Below are positions 1 to 8,611 of a DNA stretch of 64,000 bases, piece after piece. The notes under the pieces were generated by a model that saw nothing but the letters and a program-made list of their open reading frames with translations, ran no database searches and was not told where the DNA came from. Source of the DNA: VRUE01 sp963706605 (GTDB taxonomy: Bacteria > Actinomycetota > Thermoleophilia > Solirubrobacterales > 70-9); the NCBI GenBank assembly GCA_963706605.1, contig OY970165.1, positions 2,232,001 to 2,296,000 of the forward strand. Direction: 5' to 3'. A program made the position numbers and the translations under genes. How positions within the stretch are numbered: the first letter of the stretch is position 1; each line of letters begins with the position of its first letter.

Positions 1-527
1 ACGAGATCCAGACCGGGATGGGACGGACCGGCTCGCTCTGGGCTTTTGAGCAGACGCCGGTGCGGCCCGACGTGCTGACCAGCGCCAAGGCGCTCGGCGG
101 CGGCCTGCCGATTGGTGCCTGCGTGACGAGTCCCGAGGCCGCCGACGTGCTGGAGCCCGGCGACCACGGCTCCACCTTCGCCGGGGGCGCTGTGGTCTCG
201 GCCGCGGCGCTTGCGGTGCTCGATCTGATCGACGACCCGGCGCTGTTGCGCCAGGTGCGCGAGCGGGGCACCGCGCTGCGTGACGCTTTGCTCGCCGTCG
301 AAGGCGTCGAGGAGGTGCGCGGCCGCGGCCTGATGATCGGGGTGGGGCTGGGGCCCGGGATCGACGCAGCAGCCCTTGGCGCCGACCTTCTGCGCAACGG
401 CTTGATCGTCAACGTTCCGGAGCCGGGCACGCTGCGCCTGCTGCCCCCGCTGACGGTCGATTCGGCCCAGATCGAGCGTGCCGTTGCGCTGATCGGCGAA
501 TCGCTCCTAAGCTACGCGGCCAGATGA
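1..527 (+). CDS. argD: Acetylornithine aminotransferase, C-terminal part (5' end outside window)
   Basis: PLP-dependent class III aminotransferase of arginine biosynthesis, converting N-acetylglutamate semialdehyde and glutamate to N-acetylornithine and 2-oxoglutarate. Only the C-terminal half is present. The open frame enters the window at base 3 with the class III signature DEIQTGMGRTG minus its first residue. The PLP-binding lysine is in SAKALGGG (codon 87-89). A small C-terminal domain follows. The stop overlaps the next gene by 4 bp (ATGA), and argG lies downstream, which supports argD over other ornithine-type aminotransferases. The true start cannot be seen. Confidence 0.85.
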   Translation, partial: EIQTGMGRTGSLWAFEQTPVRPDVLTSAKALGGGLPIGACVTSPEAADVLEPGDHGSTFAGGAVVSAAALAVLDLIDDPALLRQVRERGTALRDALLAVEGVEEVRGRGLMIGVGLGPGIDAAALGADLLRNGLIVNVPEPGTLRLLPPLTVDSAQIERAVALIGESLLSYAAR

Positions 528-979
528 GCGCAGAAAGGCGTCCCCCCAAGCAGCCGCCGCCAAGCTCGGCCGCCGACGCGGCCCAGCGCCTGGCGAAGAT
601 CGTCGACGCCGCCGAGCGTGCCGCGGCGAAGGTCATCGACGACGCCGAGGCGCAGGCGCAGCGGCACCTCGATGAGGCCCACGACCGCGCCGACCGGATC
701 GTCGCCGAACGGCTGCGCGAGCTTGCCGACCAGCTCGACGGGTCCACCGGCGAGCGACGCGGTGGGCACCTGAAACCGGTGCAGGCTCTCGACGATCGGG
801 ACGGCGAGGGGGAGCCACTTGCGCCGCGCCGCGCCGGCTCCGCCGGGGCACGCCTGCTGGCGACCCAGATGGCGATCTCCGGCGCCGACCGCGAGGAGAT
901 CGAAGCACGGCTGCGCAGCGGCTTCGAGATCGAGGACACCGGCGAGATCCTCGACGCGATACTCGGCCCGGAGGGCTGA
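524..979 (+). CDS. Hypothetical coiled-coil protein in arginine operon
   Basis: A 151-residue cytoplasmic protein of unknown function, starting at the ATG that overlaps the argD stop. Residues 15-75 are an Ala/Glu/Arg-rich coiled coil (AERAAAKVIDDAEAQAQ), reminiscent of DivIVA-like or ATP-synthase-b-like helices. Residues 80-105 are a variable linker. The C-terminal 45 residues form a compact domain with ATQMAISGADREEIEARL and end in EILDAIL; this part looks the most conserved, and such tails resemble DivIVA-family or helix-hairpin domains. There is no membrane segment. Translational coupling with argD and argG suggests co-expression rather than a role in arginine synthesis. Confidence 0.7.
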   Translation: MSAERRPPKQPPPSSAADAAQRLAKIVDAAERAAAKVIDDAEAQAQRHLDEAHDRADRIVAERLRELADQLDGSTGERRGGHLKPVQALDDRDGEGEPLAPRRAGSAGARLLATQMAISGADREEIEARLRSGFEIEDTGEILDAILGPEG

Positions 980-983
980 GACC

Positions 984-1343
984 ATGCATGACGACCCGAC
1001 CCGCGTGATGGGGCAGCCGGAGGATCCCGGCGGGCGCCCGCGCGGCAACATGCGACTGCTGATCGCCGGCCTGATCGCCGTCATCGTCGGTCTCGTCGTG
1101 GCGATCCTCGTGATCGCCTCTGATGACGGCAGCAACGGCGCCTCGACCTCCTCCGAACCGGAAATCACGCTCTCGCCCAGCACCACTGAGACGACGACGA
1201 CGCCGAGCACGACCGAGACCACCACCGGCACGACGACGACGCCGACGACCACCGAAACGACGACTCCGAGCACGACCACGACCACCGCGCCGACGACGAC
1301 GAGCGAAGAAGAAAACGGCAGCGGCGGACTTCCGGCGCCGTAG
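984..1343 (+). CDS. Single-pass membrane protein with Thr-rich tail
   Basis: A 119-residue predicted membrane protein. I chose the ATG at 984 because it lies 5 bp after the previous stop and starts a sensible product; the open frame upstream is out-of-frame shadow. Residues 1-28 are a polar N-terminus, residues 29-48 form one transmembrane helix (LLIAGLIAVIVGLVVAILV), and the rest is a low-complexity tail of repeated Thr/Pro/Ser units (TTETTTTPSTTETT), probably extracytoplasmic and possibly glycosylated. Such tails are common in actinobacterial membrane proteins. Function is unknown. It ends 2 bp before argG. Confidence 0.65.
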   Translation: MHDDPTRVMGQPEDPGGRPRGNMRLLIAGLIAVIVGLVVAILVIASDDGSNGASTSSEPEITLSPSTTETTTTPSTTETTTGTTTTPTTTETTTPSTTTTTAPTTTSEEENGSGGLPAP

Positions 1344-1345
1344 GC

Positions 1346-2623
1346 ATGGCTGAGCAGGCGCCCGAGCAGGTCCGCACGGCGGGCTATGAGGCCGACCCGG
1401 CCGAGGTTCACCGGGTCCTCTTGCTCTACTCCGGCGGCCTCGACACCAGCGTGATGCTGAAGTGGATTCAGGATCGCTACGGGGCGGAGGTTGTCTGCCT
1501 CACCGTCAACCTGGGTCAGCCCGGCGAGGACTACGGGGTGATCGAGGACAAGGCGAAGCGGCTCGGCGCACTCGAGTGCCACGTCGTCGACGCCCGTGAG
1601 CGCTTCGCTCGCGACTTCGTCCTGCCGGCGATCAAGGCGAACGCGCTCTACGGCGGCGGCTACCCGCTGTTCACCGCCTTAGGCCGGCCGTTGATCGCCG
1701 AGCTGGCGGTTGAGTACGCCCGGCAGAGCGGTTGCGACACGATTGCCCACGGCTGCACCGGCAAGGGTAACGACCAGGTGCGGATCGAGGCGACCGTGGC
1801 GACTCTGGCGCCGGAGCTGAAGACGATCGCCCCGGTGCGCTCCTGGCAGATGGGCCGCGAAGAGGAGATCGCCTACGCCCGCGAGCACGGCATCCCGGTC
1901 AAGGGCGGCACCGAGGTGACCCCTTACTCGATCGACGACAACCTCTGGGGGCGCTCTTCCGAGGGGCGCTGGATCGAGGATCTGGGCCATGCGCCCGAGG
2001 ACGACGTCTTCCAGCTCGTCACCCGCCCCGAGCTGGCACCCGACGAGCCCGAGACGGTGACGGTCGAGTTCGAGGCCGGGGTCCCGGTTGCCCTGAACGG
2101 AGAACGGCTCGGCCTGGTCGATCTGCTGGAAGCCGCGGCTGAGATCGGGTGTCGCCACGGGGTCGGGATCGTTGACCACATCGAGGATCGGATCGTCGGG
2201 TTGAAGGTCCGTGACATCTACGAGGTGCCGGCCGCCTCGATTCTGCTGCCGGCCCATCAGGAGCTGGAGAAGCTGGTTGGGACGATCCACCAAAACCAGT
2301 TCAAGCCCGGCCTCGACCAGAAATGGGGCTACCTCGTCTACGCCGGCCTCTGGTGGGAGCCGCTACGCTCCGACCTCGACGCCTACATGGACGCGGTCAA
2401 CGCGCAGGTGACGGGGACGATCGGGTTGAGGCTGTACAAAGGCGGCGTTCGCGTCGTCACCCGCTCCTCGCCCAACGCCGTCTACGACGCCGACCTCGCC
2501 TCTTTCGCCGAGTCCGGCGGTCTCTTCTCACAGGCCGCCTCACCCGGCTTCATCGAGCTCTGGTCGTTGCAGTCGCGGATGGCGCACCGGATCAGGCAGC
2601 GCGACGAAACGGAGGAGGGCTGA
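1346..2623 (+). CDS. argG: Argininosuccinate synthase
   Basis: Condenses citrulline and aspartate with ATP to argininosuccinate, the penultimate step of arginine synthesis, in the cytosol. The 425 residues fit the family (about 400) with a short N-terminal extension. The N-type ATP pyrophosphatase loop YSGGLDTS is at residues 28-35. Further family motifs are HGCTGKGNDQVR and the central TPYSIDDNLWGRS. ATG 1346 follows the previous stop by 2 bp, and the stop overlaps the next ATG by one base, so the gene sits inside a tightly packed operon with argD. Confidence 0.95.
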   Translation: MAEQAPEQVRTAGYEADPAEVHRVLLLYSGGLDTSVMLKWIQDRYGAEVVCLTVNLGQPGEDYGVIEDKAKRLGALECHVVDARERFARDFVLPAIKANALYGGGYPLFTALGRPLIAELAVEYARQSGCDTIAHGCTGKGNDQVRIEATVATLAPELKTIAPVRSWQMGREEEIAYAREHGIPVKGGTEVTPYSIDDNLWGRSSEGRWIEDLGHAPEDDVFQLVTRPELAPDEPETVTVEFEAGVPVALNGERLGLVDLLEAAAEIGCRHGVGIVDHIEDRIVGLKVRDIYEVPAASILLPAHQELEKLVGTIHQNQFKPGLDQKWGYLVYAGLWWEPLRSDLDAYMDAVNAQVTGTIGLRLYKGGVRVVTRSSPNAVYDADLASFAESGGLFSQAASPGFIELWSLQSRMAHRIRQRDETEEG

Positions 2624-2775
2624 TGTACGACCGGCTCGGTAAGGCCGCATTGCGCTTCACGGTGATCTACCTGCGTCGCCGCTACCGGCGCGAGATCCGC
2701 ATCGGCGCCGGCGTCGCGGTAGTGGCGGTCGGCGTAGCCGTCTACTGGGCCAATCGGGATGCACCCGAGGGCTGA
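2623..2775 (+). CDS. Small single-pass membrane protein
   Basis: A 50-residue ORF starting at the ATG that overlaps the argG stop (TGATG). The N-terminus is basic and amphipathic (FTVIYLRRRYRREIRIG). Residues 28-43 are a hydrophobic helix (AGVAVVAVGVAVYWA), followed by a short acidic tail. It looks like an inner-membrane microprotein. No family was recognised. Coupled translation with argG and the lack of intergenic space support it as a real gene. Confidence 0.6.
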   Translation: MYDRLGKAALRFTVIYLRRRYRREIRIGAGVAVVAVGVAVYWANRDAPEG

Positions 2776-2784
2776 GGTGTTCGC

Positions 2785-3768
2785 ATGCGTAGAACCTCCG
2801 CAGTCGCGCTTCTCGCCCTAGTCCTGCTCGCGGTTGCCTCTGCTCACGCGGCCCAGATCGGCGCGCTGCGGGACAAGGTGGGCGGGGCGCAGAACGAAGC
2901 GGCGGCGCTGGCGGCCCAGATCCGCGATACCCAGGAACGCCTCGCGGCCACCGAAGCGGAAGCCACGGCGGCGGCGGCGCACGAGCGCCACCTCACCGCG
3001 CTTCTTGCGCACGGCCGCGAACGGGCGGCGAGATTGGCCACAGCCGTCGCTCGCTCCGAACAGCATCTCGAGGCCGAGCGCGCCCGTCTGCGCCGCGCCC
3101 GCCGGGCGCTCGCGCAGCGGCTGGTGGCGATCTACGAGAGCGGCTCGCCGAGCACCGCGAGCATCGTCCTCGGCTCCGGCGACCTCAACGAACTGGAGGT
3201 CCGCACCGAATACCTGCAGCGGATTGAGGACTCCGACACCGCGCTCGCGGCTCGGGTCGAGCAGGTGCGAAACAGGGTGCGGCATGAGCTGAAGCTCGTC
3301 GCCGCGTTGAAGGCGCGCGTCGACGCCTACAACGAGCGCCTCGCCGCCGCGCGCTCCGAAATCGCCGCCGTTCGCAGCCGTGCCGAGGCCGCCGCGACGC
3401 GGCTGGACTCGCTCTCGGCCGCCCGCTCCGAATCGCTGGCGACGCTGAAATCGAAGATCGGCCAGTGGGTGAGCGAGATCGAAGCCGCTGAAGCGGCGAG
3501 TCGCGCCGCGGCAGAAGAAACCGTCGGGCGCTGGCTCGGCGGGCCGTTCTCGATCCCCGCCTACATCGTCATGTGTGAGTCGGGCGGCAATTACGGAGCC
3601 GTCAACCCGAGCAGCGGTGCCGGCGGCGCCTACCAGATCCTGCCTTCGACCTGGGACCTCTACGGCGGCCAGGGCGACCCACAGGACGCGCCGAAGGCGG
3701 AACAGGATCGGATCGCAGCTGAAATCTGGGCCGACTCCGGTGGCAGCGCCTGGGTCTGCGCCGGCTGA
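2785..3768 (+). CDS. Secreted coiled-coil protein with transglycosylase-like C-terminal domain
   Basis: Predicted cell-wall hydrolase or wall-remodelling factor of 327 residues. Residues 1-22 are a signal peptide ending near SAHAAQ. Residues 23-245 are a long coiled coil of the PcsB/EnvC type (Ala/Glu/Arg rich, with VAIYESGSPSTASIVLGSGDL as a break). Residues 250-327 form a small lysozyme/Rpf-type transglycosylase fold: YIVMCESGGNYGAVNP carries the likely catalytic Glu, and GAYQILPSTWDLYGG and AAEIWADSGGSAWVCAG follow. The coiled coil probably controls access to peptidoglycan. A GAGGTG Shine-Dalgarno stands before the ATG. The exact cleavage specificity is unknown. Confidence 0.75.
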   Translation: MRRTSAVALLALVLLAVASAHAAQIGALRDKVGGAQNEAAALAAQIRDTQERLAATEAEATAAAAHERHLTALLAHGRERAARLATAVARSEQHLEAERARLRRARRALAQRLVAIYESGSPSTASIVLGSGDLNELEVRTEYLQRIEDSDTALAARVEQVRNRVRHELKLVAALKARVDAYNERLAAARSEIAAVRSRAEAAATRLDSLSAARSESLATLKSKIGQWVSEIEAAEAASRAAAEETVGRWLGGPFSIPAYIVMCESGGNYGAVNPSSGAGGAYQILPSTWDLYGGQGDPQDAPKAEQDRIAAEIWADSGGSAWVCAG

Positions 3769-3839
3769 ATCGCCGCTTCCGCAAGGGTTCCGTGCGAAAC
3801 CTTTTGCATTCGGCGCGCCACGCACGACAGCGGTCCGGT

Positions 3840-3845
3840 TAGCGT
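3840..3845 (+). promoter_or_regulatory. -10-like TAGCGT, leaderless start at 3852
   Basis: Hexamer ends 6 nt before the ATG of the coiled-coil gene; no SD. Confidence 0.4.
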
Positions 3846-3851
3846 GGCATC

Positions 3852-4175
3852 ATGCAGACAATGGAACTCAGTCGGACCGATGATCGCCTCAACAGTCTCG
3901 AGGGCAAGGTCGATGAGACCAACCGCAAGCTCGATGAGACCACTCGTAAGGTCGATGAGACCGCCCGCAAGGTCGATGATCTGGACCGTGAAATGCATGC
4001 CGAATTCCGGTCCGTCCGTACCGAGATCAAGAACGAAGGCCTGTCCGTCCGTACCGAGATGAAGGACGAGTTCCGGGCTTTCCGCGGCGAGATGAACCTC
4101 CGCTTCGACTCGATGGAGAATCGCTTCGACTCCTTGGAGGATCGGGTGGCGGCGAGACGAGGACGATGCTGGTGA
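3852..4175 (+). CDS. Heptad-repeat coiled-coil protein, apparently frameshifted before a C-terminal membrane anchor
   Basis: The open frame gives 107 residues of almost pure coiled coil, with four near-identical heptads of the KVDETxR type at residues 19-46. The frame ends in an odd tail (AARRGRCW). Reading the -1 frame from about 4150 to the TAG at 4229-4231 gives a hydrophobic 21-residue tail (TMLVTAIGGLFTVFATIIAT), exactly what tail-anchored coiled-coil proteins of this kind carry. A single lost G near 4148-4152 would restore one continuous 126-127-residue protein. It is either a sequencing indel or a recent mutation. The function is unknown. A promoter-like TAGCGT sits 6 nt before the ATG. 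Confidence 0.6.
   Translation: MQTMELSRTDDRLNSLEGKVDETNRKLDETTRKVDETARKVDDLDREMHAEFRSVRTEIKNEGLSVRTEMKDEFRAFRGEMNLRFDSMENRFDSLEDRVAARRGRCW
3906..3989 (+). repeat. Four tandem 21-bp coding repeats
   Basis: Four in-frame 21-bp units (3906-3926, 3927-3947, 3948-3968, 3969-3989), each starting AAG and containing TCGATGA, encode seven-residue heptads K-V/L-D-E-T-x-R. The first three are nearly identical in DNA and the fourth has diverged. They lie in the coiled-coil gene. Confidence 0.8.
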
Positions 4176-4271
4176 CCGCGATCGGGGGTCTCTTCACCGT
4201 GTTCGCGACGATAATCGCCACACAGCTGTAGCCCAAGCAGGGGAGGGGCGGCCGGCGTCGAAGCCGCACCC

Positions 4272-6458
4272 ATGTTCGTGCGCAAGAAGCGAGGTTCGGC
4301 CGCGCGCCGCAAAACGAAAGGAAGGGCGAAAGCGAAGTCGCGGTTCCCGCGCCCGCACCTGCCGGAGGGCCTGCAGCAGCGCCACCTCGACCTGATCGGT
4401 CTCTTCCTGATCGCGGCGGGGGTCTACCTCTCCTTCGTGCTCTTCTTCGGCTGGGACGGGGGCAAGGTCGGGTACGGGCTGGAAACCGGCCTCGAATACC
4501 TGTTTGGGAAGGTCGGAGCGCGGATCGCGACCGTGCTGATGCTGGCGATCGGAGCGATGCTGGTGACCGGCACCTCGATCTCGGCCGTCTTCCGTGGGAT
4601 CGGCCGCGGTGCGCGCCATACCGTCCGTGGCGGGCGCGACATCGCCCAGACGGCGATTCAGCATCGCGAGGAGCGGCGCGGCGAAAAGACCTCGTCGGCC
4701 TTCGAGACCGAGGCCGGTCCCACCGACGTGATGAGCGCCTATCCCGAGGACGATGACTTCGAACCGACGGTGGCGATCGCCGAGAACCAGCCCGACGGGG
4801 AGCCGGCGACCACGGAGTTCGACGCCGAGCCCGAGCCTGAGTCCGGTACGGAGGATCTCCAGCCGCACGCGTACGAGGTCGAGGTCCGCACCGAGGAGGG
4901 ACTCGGCGTCGGCACCGACTCCGAGTCCAAGCAGGCCTCGCTGACCCCGATGGGGCAGAAGCGCGGCGTCACCACTTCGGAGGAGATCGACTACCGGCAG
5001 CCGCCGGCAAAAGTGCTGGAAAGAGGAAAAGGCGACAAAGGCCCCGACCCGCGCGACCAAGACGCGATCGGGCGCAAGCTGGTCGAGACCCTTGGTCACT
5101 TCGGCGTCGAAGCGAAGATCGTCGGCATCGTCAGTGGCCCGCACGTCTCCCGCTTCGAGCTGCGCCTCGCTCCTGGCACGAAGGTGAAGAAAGTCACCGA
5201 GCTCTCCAACGACCTCGCCTACGCGCTCGCTTCGACCGACATTCGCATTCTGGCCCCGATCCCCGGCAAGCAGGCGGTCGGGGTCGAGGTCCCGAACACG
5301 CGCCGTCGCCTGGTCCGTCTCGGCGACATCTACGCGGGCCGCCCGGAGAAGACCTCACCGCTGGTCGCCTGGCTCGGCAAGGGGATCGACGGAAACGCGG
5401 TCTGGACCGACCTGGCGAAGATGCCCCATGTCCTCGTCGCCGGAACCACCGGCTCGGGCAAGTCCGGCTGCGTCAACGCGATCCTCTCCTCGATTCTGAT
5501 GCACGCCTCGCCCAACGACGTGCGGCTGGTCCTGGTTGACCCGAAGCAGGTCGAGCTGAACCACTACGAGCACGTCCCGCATCTGTTGACCCCGGTCGTC
5601 ACCTCGCCGCGCCTTGCCGCCAACGTCCTCGCCAACCTGATCGGTGAGATGGAGAATCGCTACGGGATCATGGGCAAGGCTCGCTGCCGCAACCTGGCCG
5701 AGCTGAACCGCGCCCGCGCCAAGGCCGGCGAGCCGCCTCTCCCACACATCCTCTGCGTGATCGACGAGCTCGCGGACCTGATGATGGTCTCGCCCGCCGA
5801 GGTCGAGGACTCGATCATCCGCCTCGCCCAGAAGTCGCGCGCCACCGGCATCCATCTCGTGTTGGCGACGCAGCGCCCTTCGACCGACATCATCACCGGC
5901 ACGATCAAGGTCAACATCCCGGCTCGGATCGCCTTCGCCGTCTCATCGCAGACGGATTCCAGAGTGATTCTCGACCAGGGTGGGGCGGAGGCCCTGCTGG
6001 GTCAGGGCGACATGCTCTTCCGCGGCGCCGGGACCTCCAAGATGGCCCGTGTGCAGGGGGCGTTCGTGACCGAGGAGGAGATCGCACGCATTACCAAGCA
6101 CTGGGCGAAGCAGGGCGAACCCGAATTCGAGGCGGAGCTCTTGGAGGCGCGCGAGGAGGTTGCGAGCGGTACGGGTGATGACGATTTCGACCCCGACGCC
6201 GACGATCTGCTCGACGAGGCGATCCGCACCGTCGTGCAGACCGAAACGGCTTCCGTCTCGATGATCCAGCGCCGACTCCGGGTCGGTTACACCCGCGCTG
6301 GGCGGCTGATCGACATGCTGGAGCGCCGTGGCGTCATCTCCGGCTACGAGGGCTCGAAGCCGCGCCAGGTGCTGATCACCGAGGCTGATCTGCACCGAGT
6401 GCTCGACGGCGACCAGCAGGCCGAGCCGGTCGCGGTCGACGCCGACGAGGCGACCTAA
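4272..6458 (+). CDS. ftsK: DNA translocase FtsK/SpoIIIE
   Basis: Septal ATP-driven DNA pump that clears chromosome ends at division. The protein has 728 residues. Residues 36-100 hold only two obvious membrane helices (DLIGLFLIAAGVYLSFVLFF and ATVLMLAIGAMLV), fewer than the four of typical FtsK. Residues 100-260 are an acidic linker. The motor follows, with Walker A GTTGSGKS at about 391-398, Walker B ILCVIDELADLMM at about 494, and the ATQRPSTDII motif. Residues 640-712 are the gamma winged helix (SMIQRRLRVGYTRAGRLIDMLE) that reads KOPS-type sequences. ATG 4272 lies close after the preceding coiled-coil gene, with no strong SD. Confidence 0.95.
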   Translation: MFVRKKRGSAARRKTKGRAKAKSRFPRPHLPEGLQQRHLDLIGLFLIAAGVYLSFVLFFGWDGGKVGYGLETGLEYLFGKVGARIATVLMLAIGAMLVTGTSISAVFRGIGRGARHTVRGGRDIAQTAIQHREERRGEKTSSAFETEAGPTDVMSAYPEDDDFEPTVAIAENQPDGEPATTEFDAEPEPESGTEDLQPHAYEVEVRTEEGLGVGTDSESKQASLTPMGQKRGVTTSEEIDYRQPPAKVLERGKGDKGPDPRDQDAIGRKLVETLGHFGVEAKIVGIVSGPHVSRFELRLAPGTKVKKVTELSNDLAYALASTDIRILAPIPGKQAVGVEVPNTRRRLVRLGDIYAGRPEKTSPLVAWLGKGIDGNAVWTDLAKMPHVLVAGTTGSGKSGCVNAILSSILMHASPNDVRLVLVDPKQVELNHYEHVPHLLTPVVTSPRLAANVLANLIGEMENRYGIMGKARCRNLAELNRARAKAGEPPLPHILCVIDELADLMMVSPAEVEDSIIRLAQKSRATGIHLVLATQRPSTDIITGTIKVNIPARIAFAVSSQTDSRVILDQGGAEALLGQGDMLFRGAGTSKMARVQGAFVTEEEIARITKHWAKQGEPEFEAELLEAREEVASGTGDDDFDPDADDLLDEAIRTVVQTETASVSMIQRRLRVGYTRAGRLIDMLERRGVISGYEGSKPRQVLITEADLHRVLDGDQQAEPVAVDADEAT

Positions 6459-6504
6459 CGGGCGTCTTTCACACCAGGATCCTGCAAATAGCCACAATGT
6501 CGGG

Positions 6505-7260
6505 GTGGACACCGGTATCGGAGTCACCCTTCGGGAGGCGAGGAATCGCCGCAAAGTCGATCTTTCCGAGGTCGAAGCCGCGATCAAGATCCGGATTCGC
6601 TACCTGCAGGCGATGGAGAACGAGGAGTGGGACGCCCTCCCGGGTGGCGCCTACACGCGTGGATTCATCCGCACCTACGCCTCCTATCTCGGCCTCGACG
6701 GAGAGCGGCTGGCCGACGACTACCGGCGCAGCACCGCTCCACCGGGTGGTGAGCGGGCGCCGAAGCGGGTCGAGCCGGTGCCGATGGGCGCCCGCACGGA
6801 ACGCCCCCGGATCTCTGGCCGTGTCCTGATCGTGGCGGTCTGCGTCGGCCTGGTCGCTCTTCTGATCGGGATCGGCCTGATCGCCGGGGATGGTGGTTCC
6901 TCCAGCTCGACGCCGACGGCGAAGAAGGGCAAGCGACACAGGAAGCAGGATCAGACGACGACCAAGTCGGCCCAACCCGGCGTCGCGATGCGCCTGACCG
7001 CGACCGCGGAAGTATGGGTGTGTCTGCTCGATGCCGAGGAAAAGCCACTGGTCGACGGCCAGATCCTCGAAGAAGGCGCGGAAACCGGTACGTTCAGGTC
7101 CCGCGGCTTCGAAGTCGCCTTGGGCAACGGCTCGGTGACGATGCTTGTCGACGGAAAGCAGGCGAACGTCCCCGCCAGCTCAAGCCCGGTGGGCTACCGC
7201 ATCGATTCCAGCGGGGAGCTGACGTCCCTCGAAGAAGGTGAAAGGCCCAGCTGCGAATGA
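6505..7260 (+). CDS. RodZ-like helix-turn-helix membrane protein
   Basis: A 251-residue protein with the RodZ layout. Residues 5-72 are a cytoplasmic HTH of the HTH_25 class (TLREARNRRKVDLSEVEAAI; PGGAYTRGFIRTYASYLGLD). Residues 105-128 are one membrane helix (VLIVAVCVGLVALLIGIGLI). Then come a Ser/Lys linker and an extracytoplasmic beta-rich DUF4115 domain (about 155-245). RodZ proteins link MreB to the cell-wall machinery; no mreB is in the window, so the role is inferred. GTG 6505 is the start that keeps the HTH intact, with CACAAT 6 nt upstream. The stop overlaps cinA by 4 bp. Confidence 0.8.
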   Translation: MDTGIGVTLREARNRRKVDLSEVEAAIKIRIRYLQAMENEEWDALPGGAYTRGFIRTYASYLGLDGERLADDYRRSTAPPGGERAPKRVEPVPMGARTERPRISGRVLIVAVCVGLVALLIGIGLIAGDGGSSSSTPTAKKGKRHRKQDQTTTKSAQPGVAMRLTATAEVWVCLLDAEEKPLVDGQILEEGAETGTFRSRGFEVALGNGSVTMLVDGKQANVPASSSPVGYRIDSSGELTSLEEGERPSCE

Positions 7261-8543
7261 GCGAGGCTCCTGTAAGGGCGGGGATTGTGGTGACGGGGAC
7301 GGAGGTCTTGACCGGGCGGATAGCGGACCGCAACGGGCCCTGGATCTCCGAACAGCTGGCCGAGCTGGGGATTGAGGTCGCCCACATCCTGGTCGTCGCC
7401 GACCGCCCCGCGGACCTCGAGGCGGCCCTGCGCTTCATGGCTGCCGAGCAAATGGACCTGATCGTCACCTCCGGTGGGCTGGGCCCGACCGCCGACGACC
7501 TCACGGCCGAGATCGTCGCCCGTTTCGCCGGGCGAGAGCTGGTCCTCGACGAGGCGGTCGAGGAGAAGATCGCTGAGATCCTGCGCGGCTTCGCCCGCCG
7601 CTTCCGCTTCGACGAGGAGGCGGTCCGAGAGGCCAACCGGAAGCAGGCGATGGTGCCGGAGGGCTCGATCCCGCTCGATCCGGTCGGCACCGCGCCCGGG
7701 CTGGTCGTTCCCGCCAGGGAGAGCGTCGTGGTGGTGTTGCCCGGCCCGCCGCGCGAGCTGCGGCCGATGTGGCCGCGGGCGCTCGAGTCGGGCCCGGTGC
7801 AGGCGGTGCTGGCTCAAGCGACGCCCCTGCTCGCCTACACCGTGCGGATGTTCGGCATCCCGGAGTCGGAGATCGCCAAGAGCCTGCGTGAGATCGAGGC
7901 GGATGGGGTGGACCTGGGCAGGGTCGAGATAACGACCTGCCTGCGCCGCGGCGAGATCGAGATCGACGTTCGCTACCGAGCCGAGGCGGAGCTGGTCGCG
8001 GAAGAGGTCCGAGCCGGACTCGCGGACCGCCACAGCCGCCACCTGTTCAGCCTCGACGGCGAGACGATCGACTCCCAGCTCGCCAATCTCCTGGCGGGGC
8101 GCAGGCTGGCGCTTGCCGAGTCGTGCTCGGGTGGCCTGCTGGCGGCCCGGGTCACCGACCTGCCGGGCGCCTCTGCCTACTTCGCGGGGGGGGTCGTCGC
8201 CTACTCGAATGAGGCGAAGGCGGAGCTGCTCGGCGTCGATCCCGCCCTGATCGAGGCTCACGGCGCGGTCTCTCCCGAGGTCGCCGAGGCGATGTCGCGG
8301 GGTGCGCTGGGGCGGTTGGAGGCCGACGTCGCCGTCTCGATCACCGGGATCGCCGGACCCGACGGGGGCAGCGAAGAGAAGCCCGTCGGCTACGTCTGCT
8401 TCGACGCGCGGCTGGCCGACGGGGCGAGCATCGCCCGCGCCCCGGTCATCCCGGGCAACCGCGACGACATCCGCGAACGCTCTGCCCTGGTCGCGATGCA
8501 CCTGCTGCGGACCCTGTTGGGTGGCGAAGACGCGCCTCTGTAG
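7257..8543 (+). CDS. cinA: CinA: nucleotide pyrophosphatase and nicotinamide-nucleotide amidase
   Basis: Two-domain CinA of 428 residues. Residues 5-170 are the molybdopterin-binding-like (COG1058) domain that cleaves ADP-ribose or NMN-type pyrophosphates (TGTEVLTGRIADRNGPW; TSGGLGPTADDLTAE). Residues 265-428 are the PncC amidase that converts NMN to NaMN (AESCSGGLLAARVTDLPGAS; SITGIAGPDGGSEEKPVG). It acts in pyridine-nucleotide repair in the cytosol. It starts at an ATGA overlap with the RodZ-like gene and precedes thpR and recA, a common actinobacterial and firmicute order (cinA-recA). Confidence 0.93.
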   Translation: MSEAPVRAGIVVTGTEVLTGRIADRNGPWISEQLAELGIEVAHILVVADRPADLEAALRFMAAEQMDLIVTSGGLGPTADDLTAEIVARFAGRELVLDEAVEEKIAEILRGFARRFRFDEEAVREANRKQAMVPEGSIPLDPVGTAPGLVVPARESVVVVLPGPPRELRPMWPRALESGPVQAVLAQATPLLAYTVRMFGIPESEIAKSLREIEADGVDLGRVEITTCLRRGEIEIDVRYRAEAELVAEEVRAGLADRHSRHLFSLDGETIDSQLANLLAGRRLALAESCSGGLLAARVTDLPGASAYFAGGVVAYSNEAKAELLGVDPALIEAHGAVSPEVAEAMSRGALGRLEADVAVSITGIAGPDGGSEEKPVGYVCFDARLADGASIARAPVIPGNRDDIRERSALVAMHLLRTLLGGEDAPL

Positions 8544-8598
8544 CGAAGGCGACGCACTCTTTTCACGTTTGCGTCTTGTCTCGTGCGTTCCCGCCGCG

Positions 8599-8604
8599 TA
8601 GCGT
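8599..8604 (+). promoter_or_regulatory. -10-like TAGCGT before thpR
   Basis: Ends 7 nt before ATG 8612, in a 68-bp gap after cinA. Confidence 0.4.
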
Positions 8605-8611
8605 CGGCGGC

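Noticed and set aside
1165..1343. Thr codon repeats in gene 984-1343 as a CRISPR-like or satellite array
   Set aside because: Unit length and spacing vary; it is a coding low-complexity tail.
512..1582. Long minus-strand open frame across 512-1582
   Set aside because: It is complementary to argD, the coiled-coil gene and the Thr-rich gene. Its Val-rich stretch is the antisense of the Thr repeats.
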